From Clostridiales bacterium (GTDB taxonomy: Bacteria > Bacillota > Clostridia > Oscillospirales > Oscillospiraceae), in NCBI GenBank assembly GCA_012719035.1, contig JAAYBD010000004.1:17366-81365 (forward strand): a DNA stretch of 64,000 nucleotides, in the 5' to 3' direction. The notes beneath the pieces were generated by a model that made no database searches, was not told where the DNA came from, and saw only the letters and a list, made by a program, of their open reading frames with translations. A program made the translations under genes and the position numbers. How positions within the stretch are numbered: position 1 is the stretch's first letter; each line of letters starts with the position of its first letter. Positions 10,840 to 18,644 of the stretch are shown piece after piece.

Positions 10840-10868
10840 TTGACAAACGCAATATGTAGTGATATGAT
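10840..10868 (+). promoter_or_regulatory. Sigma-A promoter TTGACA-17 bp-TATGAT upstream of the cobalamin riboswitch
   Basis: TTGACA 10840-10845, 17-nt spacer, TATGAT 10863-10868. Confidence 0.8.
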
Positions 10869-10885
10869 TTAGAAAATTTAATATT

Positions 10886-11075
10886 TGGAACAGGTACTGG
10901 AAGTGGGGTGAAATTCCCCCGCAAGGCCGTTGCCGTGATTCGTTTGATGCCGGAAGCATTGCCACTGATTTTTATTGGGAAGGCGTTTCCGGAAGGGGTA
11001 TTTAGCCCCGCGCGATAAGCCGGAATACTTGCCTGCTCCCACGCTATGGCGTTGTTGTTCCACTCTGCGGACCCC
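10886..11075 (+). promoter_or_regulatory. Cobalamin (B12) riboswitch
   Basis: GGAAGTGGGGTGAAATTCCCCCGCAAGGCCGTTGCCGTGAT and B12-box-like GATAAGCCGGAATACTTGCCTG, upstream of B12-type ABC transporter genes; exact ends approximate. Confidence 0.88.
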
Positions 11076-11136
11076 CGGAGTGCTACGAAAGTTTATACGA
11101 TTACACGATTTTTATCTCATGAAATATCGTGATGTC

Positions 11137-11174
11137 TGCCGTTCGCGTGGTTTTGCGGGCGGCATTTTCTTTTT
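11137..11174 (+). terminator. Intrinsic terminator, probable riboswitch expression platform
   Basis: TGCCGTTCGC-GTGGTTTT-GCGGGCGGCA followed by TTTTCTTTTT, between riboswitch and first CDS. Confidence 0.75.
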
Positions 11175-11235
11175 GTATGCGTGAACAAGCGATTTTGCTG
11201 TTTGGAAAGACTTGATCGTGAGTGGAGAAAATTCG

Positions 11236-12300
11236 ATGAAAGATATGGACGCGCTAAAAAAATATAAACAGTCCAGAAAAAAGTGCTTCCTCTTCGGACT
11301 TGCGCTTGCCGCCGCTATTTTTCTTCTGATAACGTATACAGTTGGCCTTGGAGCAATGGAGCTTACATACCCTGACGTTCTGAAAATCATATGGGGCAAG
11401 ATATCCGGAAATGAGGAAGTACTTTACGGTATAAAAGAGGGGGCGATTGCTGTTGTATGGAAGATTCGCCTGCCGCGTATTATTTGCGGTGCTTTTGTGG
11501 GCGCGGGCCTTGCAACTGCAGGCGTTATTTTTCAATCTATTCTGCAGAATCCTCTTGCCGACCCCTATACTCTCGGAATTTCGACCGGGGCGGCTTTCGG
11601 TGCCTCTCTCGCCATACTGCTTAATATGATGTTCGGGATTTTTCTTTCCGTACCTGTAACGGCACTTGCATTTTCGCTTCTTACGCTGATTGCGGTTACA
11701 GCGATTTCAATGCGGGGCGGCGGGCTTGTAAGTTCTAATCTTATAATTGCCGGAATCATCGTAAGCACGATTTTTTCAGCCGGTATAAGTTTTATGAAAA
11801 TGCTGGCAGGTGAAAGCGTAAACTCAATCGTGTACTGGATAATGGGCAGTCTTGGCTCCAAAACGTGGAGCGATGTGGCGCTTGTCGCTCCCGTAGTTCT
11901 TATCGGTCTTGCCGTTTCACAGTTTTTTACCTCTGACCTGAACGTGATGGCTTTGGGAGAAAGCGATGCGGAAGCGCTCGGAGTAAACACAAAACGTACG
12001 CGGTTTATGTATCTTGCCTTAGGCTCGTGCATAACGGCGGTGTGTGTCTCCGTCTGCGGGGTGATTGGCTTTATAGGGCTTGTTGTACCCCATCTTCTGC
12101 GCTTTTCTCTGACAAGCGATAACCGTATGCTCATGCCGCTTTCAGCGCTCTTTGGAGCATTCCTGCTGTGCGGAGCAGACAATGTGACTCGTCTTATTTC
12201 AAACGGGGAGATACCTGTGGGCGTACTTACGACACTTTTAGGCGGTCCCTTTTTCATATATATTTTTGTCCGCAGAAAGGGGAGTGTCCGTGCTGAATAG
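11236..12300 (+). CDS. FecCD/BtuC-type ABC transporter permease
   Basis: LPRIICGAFVGAGLATAGVIFQSILQNPLADPYTLGISTGAAFGA, GFIGLVVPHLLR; two candidate starts (11212 or 11236). Confidence 0.9.
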   Translation: MKDMDALKKYKQSRKKCFLFGLALAAAIFLLITYTVGLGAMELTYPDVLKIIWGKISGNEEVLYGIKEGAIAVVWKIRLPRIICGAFVGAGLATAGVIFQSILQNPLADPYTLGISTGAAFGASLAILLNMMFGIFLSVPVTALAFSLLTLIAVTAISMRGGGLVSSNLIIAGIIVSTIFSAGISFMKMLAGESVNSIVYWIMGSLGSKTWSDVALVAPVVLIGLAVSQFFTSDLNVMALGESDAEALGVNTKRTRFMYLALGSCITAVCVSVCGVIGFIGLVVPHLLRFSLTSDNRMLMPLSALFGAFLLCGADNVTRLISNGEIPVGVLTTLLGGPFFIYIFVRRKGSVRAE

Positions 12301-13066
12301 TCCTCTCTTGGAAGCGAAGAATGTAAGCTTCTCTTACGGCAAAGACAAGGTTTTGAGTGATGTTTCGCTTGTTGTGAACAGGGGCGAATACCTGAGCATA
12401 GTAGGGATGAACGGGAGCGGAAAAACAACACTTCTTTCCCTGCTTTCCGGACATTTGCGTCCCGATAAAGGCGCAGTTTTCCTCAACGGCAGAAATCTAA
12501 ATTCTATTTCTGTGAGAGAAAGGGCAAGGCAAATTGCACTTGTCAGCCAAAGCCGACAGATGAACTTTCCGTTTACCTGCCTTGAACTTGTGCTGATGGG
12601 GCTTCATCCTCACAGTGAAAGATTTGAGACCGTTTCGGATGAACAATTGGAAAAAGCGCGCGAAATAATGGAAAGTACAGATGTTTGGAGATTTGCCGAT
12701 AAACCGATTACAGAGATTTCAGGCGGAGAGAGACAGAGAGTTGTACTTTCGCGGGCGCTCATGCAGAACCCGAGTTTGCTGCTGCTTGACGAAGCGGTGA
12801 GTGAGCTTGATATTGCGGCAAAAATATCCATGATGAAGCTGCTGCTGCAGCAAGTACGTAAGACAGGAATGTCTGTTGTTTCAATACACCATGACCTTAC
12901 AACGGTTTTTAGATTTTCGGACAGGGTAGCTGCGCTGAAACTTGGAAGCCTTGCTGAAAACGGAACTCCGGAGAAGCTTATGACTAAGGAGTTTTTCAAG
13001 GATGTGTTTTCCGTAGACGCTGAAATTCTAAGCAATAAAGGTTTTATCGTCTGCGATAATATTTAA
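12284..13066 (+). CDS. ABC transporter ATP-binding protein, BtuD/FepC type
   Basis: GMNGSGKTTLLSLLSG Walker A, ISGGERQRVVLSRAL signature, LLLDEA Walker B; probable GTG start overlapping the permease gene. Confidence 0.9.
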   Translation: MSVLNSPLLEAKNVSFSYGKDKVLSDVSLVVNRGEYLSIVGMNGSGKTTLLSLLSGHLRPDKGAVFLNGRNLNSISVRERARQIALVSQSRQMNFPFTCLELVLMGLHPHSERFETVSDEQLEKAREIMESTDVWRFADKPITEISGGERQRVVLSRALMQNPSLLLLDEAVSELDIAAKISMMKLLLQQVRKTGMSVVSIHHDLTTVFRFSDRVAALKLGSLAENGTPEKLMTKEFFKDVFSVDAEILSNKGFIVCDNI

Positions 13067-13084
13067 TGATAGGAGAGAAGAAAA

Positions 13085-14023
13085 ATGAAAAATCCCCAGA
13101 AAATCCTTGCATTCATCCTTTTAGCATCGCTGTGTCTCGGTCTTTCCGCCTGCGGTAAAAAGCCCCCGGAACAGAATTCCGCACCTCCGGAGGAAAAAGA
13201 AAGCGAAGCGCAAAAACCAGCAGGAGACCCCGACAAAAAGGCAATACTTGTCGTCAGCTTCGGAACAAGCTATAACGAGACTCGCGCCGTAACAATTGAA
13301 GCTATTGAAGGTGCCGTAACAAAAGCTTTTCCGGATTACGAGGTTCGCAGGGCATTTACAAGCCAGATAATCATCGACAAGCTTGAAGAACGCGACGGAC
13401 TTGAAATCGACAACGTGAAGGAGGCTATGGAGCGCCTTATTGCAGACGGTGTAGGCACTTTGGTCGTCCAGCCAACGCACGTTATGAACGGCTTTGAGTA
13501 CGATGAGATGAAAGAAGCCATCGCCCCTTATGAAGACAGCTTTAAAAACATTTCATATGGTCTGCCCCTGCTTATTTCCGATGAGGATTATGCTGAAGTA
13601 GTTTCTATCCTTGCCGATGAAACGGCTGAATATAACACTGATGATACGGCAATCGTGTTCATGGGGCATGGAACAGAGCATGAAGCTAATAGCACATACG
13701 CAAAACTCCAGCAAAAGTTTGACGATGCCGGATATACGAACTATTTTATTGGCACCGTCGAGGCAGAACCGACACTTGAGGATGTTGTGGCGGCTGTCGA
13801 AAAAACTGGAGCTAAAAAAGTGGTGCTGCTGCCTTTGATGATTGTTGCGGGAGATCATGCTAATAATGACATGGCCGGGGACGAGGAAGGTTCTTGGAAA
13901 ACGGAATTCAAGGCAGCAGGCTACGAAGTAGAGCCTGTGCTCAAGGGACTCGGGCAGTATGAGGGAATACAGAAGATGTTTGTAGAGCACGTACAGGCTG
14001 CCGTTGACGCTCTGAAAGCATAA
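13085..14023 (+). CDS. cbiK: Sirohydrochlorin cobaltochelatase, CbiK family, with predicted lipoprotein signal peptide
   Basis: ILVVSFGTSYNETR, VVQPTHVMNG, FMGHGTEHEAN and LMIVAGDHANNDMAGDE (CbiK-type); N-terminal lipobox LSAC. Confidence 0.87.
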   Translation: MKNPQKILAFILLASLCLGLSACGKKPPEQNSAPPEEKESEAQKPAGDPDKKAILVVSFGTSYNETRAVTIEAIEGAVTKAFPDYEVRRAFTSQIIIDKLEERDGLEIDNVKEAMERLIADGVGTLVVQPTHVMNGFEYDEMKEAIAPYEDSFKNISYGLPLLISDEDYAEVVSILADETAEYNTDDTAIVFMGHGTEHEANSTYAKLQQKFDDAGYTNYFIGTVEAEPTLEDVVAAVEKTGAKKVVLLPLMIVAGDHANNDMAGDEEGSWKTEFKAAGYEVEPVLKGLGQYEGIQKMFVEHVQAAVDALKA

Positions 14024-14028
14024 AAGCT

Positions 14029-15466
14029 ATGAAAAAAAAAATTTCTTTCGCTCATATTGTGTCTTGCCGCGCTGTTTTCGGTTTTTGCGGGATGCACCGC
14101 AAAAAATGATGAAACAGAAACAGAGGGCAAAGCTGCTATAAGCTTCGTCGATGACGATGGCTATCAGATAAACCTCGGCGCACCCGCCAAAAAGATAATA
14201 TCAATGTATTCAGCACATACGGAAAATCTGTATGCTCTCGGAGCGGGAGAGCAGGTGATAGGCGGTCATACTACCTGCATTTTTCCGGCGGAGGCAGCGC
14301 CAAAAGCGACCTATGACTATCAGGGGGACCCGGAATATGTGATTGCGGCTGAGCCTGATCTCGTTCTGATCCGACCCAGAATTTCGAGGGCTGCTCCGGA
14401 ATTTGTGGAGAGTTTGCGCAACGCAGGGATAACTGTTGTGTCTCTCTATCCAAATACCCTTGACGCTTTCCCGGACTATATCAATAAGCTTGCTGCGCTT
14501 GCCGGCAAGGAGGAAAAAGCCGAGGAGCTTTTGAAAGTGTTTGATGCTGGATTAAATGAGATATCGGACTTAACTTCAAAGGCGGAGGATAAACAGACCG
14601 TTTTCTTTGAATCTACAGAGGTCAATATCCGTACGGTCGCCGAAGGCTCTATGCCGGATATGGCTATCAAGTTTGCGGGCGGGAAGAATATAGCGCAGGG
14701 TGCACTGCCTATGACAGAGGGAAGCTCTATTGCCGAATTCGGAGCTGAAAGAGTGCTCGAAAACGGCGAAGGAATCGATGTATACGTTTCACAGCGGGGG
14801 GCTATGAATGCCGGAGGAAACTTGCAGTCTATCAGCGAGCGCCCCGGATTTGATACGGTGTCAGCAGTAAAAAACGGCAGGGTATACGTGATAAACGAAA
14901 AGCTTATCTCATCTCCCACTTTCCGGTATGTAAAAGGGGTAAATGAGCTGGCAAGATTTATGTACCCTGAAATCATGGATGATGTTTCCGCATATATAAG
15001 TGATGAGCCGGCAACCAAAAGGGACTTTGCGAACTTAATCACAAGATGTCTGCACATACCAGTTTATGTTCCCTCATCATCAAAATACTACCTTGAGAAC
15101 AGAGATACTCATACCTATGGAATGTTTGAGGATATTCACTGGTATGATCACGACTTCGACTATATTGAGACAGCCGTTTACAGCGGTTACGTTTCATGGC
15201 GGAAAGGGGAGGACGGGAAGGAGTATTTTGACCCCGACAGCGGTGTCACGCGTGAGGGACTTGCTAAGACTGTTTTTATAGCGGGAGACTTTTCTGCTAA
15301 GGAAGCAAATACCGCAATTTCCGACCTCGGCAAATGCGGGAACAAGCGCATAGTTCAAATTCTGGTGGACAACGGCGTGTTTGAGCTGGATGAAAACGGC
15401 AGCTTTTTACCCGATAAACAAGTGACACACAATGAAATCATACAGGCACTTCGATTTGTAAAATAG
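14029..15466 (+). CDS. ABC transporter substrate-binding lipoprotein (BtuF-like) with C-terminal SLH-like repeats; apparent frameshift in the A10 tract directly after the ATG
   Basis: ORF open from 14033 (no ATG in frame near the start; track uses TTG 14057); DDGYQINLGAPAKKIISMYSAHTENLYALG, AEPDLVLIRP, ISSPTFRYVKGVNEL; C-terminal FEDI...YIETAVYSGYV...FDPDSGVTREGLAKTV. Confidence 0.8.
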
Positions 15467-15474
15467 TATCATAA

Positions 15475-15508
15475 GGACGGGAAAGCTACTTTTCCCGTCC
15501 TGAATTTA
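15475..15508 (+). terminator. Terminator-like hairpin
   Basis: GGACGGGAAA-GCTACT-TTTCCCGTCC, weak U-tract. Confidence 0.55.
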
Positions 15509-15634
15509 TCCTGATCACATCCATTTGAATATCAGGATGCCATATGCTGAATCAAATATAAACATCCATTTTGGAAATAATAAAGAAATTGTATATTGCT
15601 CGAGACATACAAACAGAGGCTGTGAGGGGACACT

Positions 15635-16843
15635 ATGAAATCAATACGACAGGTCTATAAAATCGGGAAAGGTCCATCAAGTTCCCATACAATGGGACCG
15701 GAAAAGGCCGCGAGACTTTTTGCCCTGCTATGCCCTGAAGCGGAAAGCTTTGAGGTCATACTATACGGATCGCTCGCGAAGACGGGAAAGGGGCATAAAA
15801 CAGATGAGGCGATAACAGAAGCCCTCGCTCCAAGACCTGTGAAGATTATTTTCAATACTGACTCCGATATCGCACTTCTGCACCAGAACACAATGGATTT
15901 TGCTGCATTTTTAGGAGATGAGACGCTTCTAAAAAAACGCTATCTCAGTATAGGGGGCGGCGATATAATCTCAGAAGGGGAGTTTTCCGCTGAGGAAGAG
16001 GAGGTATATGAGCAGAACTCTTTTGCAGAAATTGCGCAGTACTGCAAATCTCACAATATAAGATTAAGTGAATATGTCCGGCGTATGGAGGGCGAGGAGA
16101 TTTTCGCATACCTTGCCGGGATATGGGATGCGATGCAGCAGTCGATTATGGAGGGTTTGTCCAAAACCGGTGCTTTGCAGGGCGGATTGAAAGTAGAAAG
16201 GCGTGCACAGCAGCTTTTTAACCAGCGCCATATGGATGAGAGCAAATCAACTTACCAAACCAGAGTTTGCTGTTCCTATGCTTTTGCTGCAAGTGAGCAG
16301 AATGCGGACGGCGGGAGAATTGTTACAGCACCAACCTGCGGCTCCTGCGGAGTCGTGCCTGCTGTTTTAAAATATTATAAGGATGAACATGCCCGCAAGG
16401 ATAAGGAGATACTTGACGCACTTGCCGTCGGCGGAATCGTCGGACTTCTTGTCAAGACAAACGCTTCGATAAGCGGAGCGGAATGCGGCTGCCAAGCGGA
16501 AATCGGAACAGCCTGCGCCATGGCTTCGGCAGCGCTTGCAGAACTTTCCGGAATGGGAATCGACCAGATAGAATATGCGGCTGAAATTGCTATAGAGCAC
16601 CATTTGGGTCTGACCTGTGACCCTATCTACGGGCTTGTGCAAATACCCTGCATAGAGCGCAACGCGGTTGCGGCAATGCGTGCCATTAACGCCGTTACGC
16701 TTGCAAATTTTCTGACCTTCACGAGAAAGATATCCCTTGACCTTATTATAAAGACCATGTACGATACGGGCAGGGATATGAACAGAAACTACAGGGAAAC
16801 CTCGGACGGAGGTCTCGCCAAGCTCTATAAGCTTCAAACATGA
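15635..16843 (+). CDS. sdaA: L-serine ammonia-lyase (iron-sulfur, single chain with beta and alpha domains)
   Basis: KIGKGPSSSHTMGPEKAA, TAPTCGSCGVVPAVL, GLTCDPIYGLVQIPCIERNA. Confidence 0.9.
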   Translation: MKSIRQVYKIGKGPSSSHTMGPEKAARLFALLCPEAESFEVILYGSLAKTGKGHKTDEAITEALAPRPVKIIFNTDSDIALLHQNTMDFAAFLGDETLLKKRYLSIGGGDIISEGEFSAEEEEVYEQNSFAEIAQYCKSHNIRLSEYVRRMEGEEIFAYLAGIWDAMQQSIMEGLSKTGALQGGLKVERRAQQLFNQRHMDESKSTYQTRVCCSYAFAASEQNADGGRIVTAPTCGSCGVVPAVLKYYKDEHARKDKEILDALAVGGIVGLLVKTNASISGAECGCQAEIGTACAMASAALAELSGMGIDQIEYAAEIAIEHHLGLTCDPIYGLVQIPCIERNAVAAMRAINAVTLANFLTFTRKISLDLIIKTMYDTGRDMNRNYRETSDGGLAKLYKLQT

Positions 16844-16874
16844 AAAAGGCATCACAAATTATGTGATGCCTTTT
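16843..16874. terminator. Bidirectional terminator between convergent sdaA and sigE
   Basis: AAAAAGGCATCACA-AATTA-TGTGATGCCTTTT. Confidence 0.8.
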
Positions 16875-16901
16875 CTGCTGATAATACACTGATGGGAACA
16901 G

Positions 16902-17639
16902 TCATCTCGCCTGACGTATCATCTCGCGGCGCAGGCGGACGATTATACGTTTTTCCAAGCGGCTTATATATGACTGGGAAATGCCCATTATATCCGCAAC
17001 TTCCTTTTGCGTGTACTCCGTGGAACCGCAAAGCCCGAAGCGCATTATAATTATCATCCGTTCACGCTCGTCAAGACCGTCTACGGCGTTCATGAGCATT
17101 TTCTTATCTGCGTCCTCTTCCATCGGGCGGGAAACCTCATCACCGTCAGTACCCAGAACATCGGAGAGCAGCAGTTCGTTTCCGTCCCAATCAGTATTAA
17201 GCGGCTCGTCCAGTGAAACTTCTGCTTTCTGAGAGCTTATTTTTCGTAGATACATCAAAATTTCATTTTCAACGCAGCGGGAAGCATAGGTAGCAAGTTT
17301 GATTTTTTTATCGGACTTGAAGGTACTTATTGCCTTGATAAGTCCAATTGTCCCTATAGAGATAAGGTCCTCCAGACCGACTCCCGTATTTTCAAACCTG
17401 CGTGCTATATAGACAACAAGGCGCAGATTGTGCTCGATGAGCGTTTGCTTTGCCAGTTCGTCCCCGTTCTCCAGAGCGTCTATTGCTTTCCGCTCCTCGG
17501 ACTTCGACAAGGGCGGAGGGAGAACATCGCTGCCCCCTATATAATGCACTCCCGGAGGAAGCGCAAGACCGAGCCGATTAAGTGCGTCAAGAAACGCTAT
17601 GTAGAGCTTTGCTGACAATCCAAATGACTTTTGGTTCAT
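16902..17639 (-). CDS. sigE: RNA polymerase sporulation sigma factor SigE
   Basis: [65 protein letters not shown]; directly downstream of spoIIGA. Confidence 0.93.
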   Translation of the reverse strand: MNQKSFGLSAKLYIAFLDALNRLGLALPPGVHYIGGSDVLPPPLSKSEERKAIDALENGDELAKQTLIEHNLRLVVYIARRFENTGVGLEDLISIGTIGLIKAISTFKSDKKIKLATYASRCVENEILMYLRKISSQKAEVSLDEPLNTDWDGNELLLSDVLGTDGDEVSRPMEEDADKKMLMNAVDGLDERERMIIIMRFGLCGSTEYTQKEVADIMGISQSYISRLEKRIIVRLRREMIRQAR

Positions 17640-17702
17640 TTTTATCGTTGACCTCCATTTTACGATAATCACCACTTTTACCGCAAAACAGCGGTATTTT
17701 AT

Positions 17703-18536
17703 CTAAATTACAGCAGAAAACTCGCCATCATTGCATAGTTTAGTGGGAGCAAGTCCCACTAACGTGTTTTTATCCTCCTTTCCGTCCACCAATAATCCGT
17801 CCGGACGAAAGACGGGTAAAAGCGCTGATTTCAGACCGACGGCAGAGTACGGCACCAGTCTGAATTTTGAACAAAGTGAATCCTCTATGCTCAATGCCTC
17901 AATAAATTCGGGAACTCCTGTTTTAAGCGCGTCTTTAAGCGCTTCGGGCAGCAGCTTGCCCGCCTCATCTATATCGGCGACCATGACGGGCAAGCCGCTT
18001 ATAGGGTCATAAAGCTCGTTTCCGGTGTCTTTTAGTGCTCTGAATTCCGCGCTTCTGCCGCAGAGCGTCACTTTAACGCTGTGAAATTCACGTGAGTACC
18101 TTTTACCGAAGCGCTTGAACACACAAGTAAGAACGGAGTAGCAAGCGGCAAAGGAAAGTGTAAGTACCCTCATAGAAGCGTTTATGTACAGACCATCTCC
18201 GATACTTTTTCCTGCAAGTATCGAAGCGGCATAAACTGCCCCTCCAAAGGCGGCGGAAACAGCAAGAAAAGCGAAAAACGGTTTTAGAATTTTGATTTCA
18301 AGACCGAATGCTATAAGGGTCATAAGAAAACCGAGAACGAGCTTTGTTACGGGAGAAGCAAGGAATTGAAACGGCTGAAGAAGCAGGAGAACGGAATACA
18401 GCGCACCGACAGCCGCTGAAACGGCGAATCGAAGACGCTTTAGAGGAAGCGCGCAGAGTTTTGCAGTTGCAAGGACGATGAAATAGTTGATTATAAGGTT
18501 AAGAGCGAACATTTCGTCCACATATACAGTTTTCAT
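17703..18536 (-). CDS. spoIIGA: Sigma-E processing peptidase SpoIIGA
   Basis: VYVDEMFALNLIINYFIVLATAKLC N-terminus, LKDTGNELYDPISGLPVMVAD aspartic protease motif; precedes sigE. Confidence 0.92.
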   Translation of the reverse strand: MKTVYVDEMFALNLIINYFIVLATAKLCALPLKRLRFAVSAAVGALYSVLLLLQPFQFLASPVTKLVLGFLMTLIAFGLEIKILKPFFAFLAVSAAFGGAVYAASILAGKSIGDGLYINASMRVLTLSFAACYSVLTCVFKRFGKRYSREFHSVKVTLCGRSAEFRALKDTGNELYDPISGLPVMVADIDEAGKLLPEALKDALKTGVPEFIEALSIEDSLCSKFRLVPYSAVGLKSALLPVFRPDGLLVDGKEDKNTLVGLAPTKLCNDGEFSAVI

Positions 18537-18593
18537 ATCAGCAGTATATGACGCGGGAGATAAAAAACGCGTTGCTTTAGGTCGGACAAATAT

Positions 18594-18626
18594 AAAAAAC
18601 CGCAAGCTGAAAGCCTGCGGTTTTTT
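18594..18626 (-). terminator. Terminator after glgP
   Basis: AAAAAACCGCA...TGCGGTTTTTT hairpin. Confidence 0.75.
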
Positions 18627-18644
18627 CAGACTGAGGTTAATTAA

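Noticed and set aside
10878-11063. 61-aa minus-strand ORF
   Set aside because: Overlaps the cobalamin riboswitch aptamer; RNA structure explains the region better
11565-12431. 288-aa minus-strand ORF
   Set aside because: Antisense to the permease and ATPase genes; low-complexity Ser/Thr/Pro/Ile composition typical of shadow ORFs
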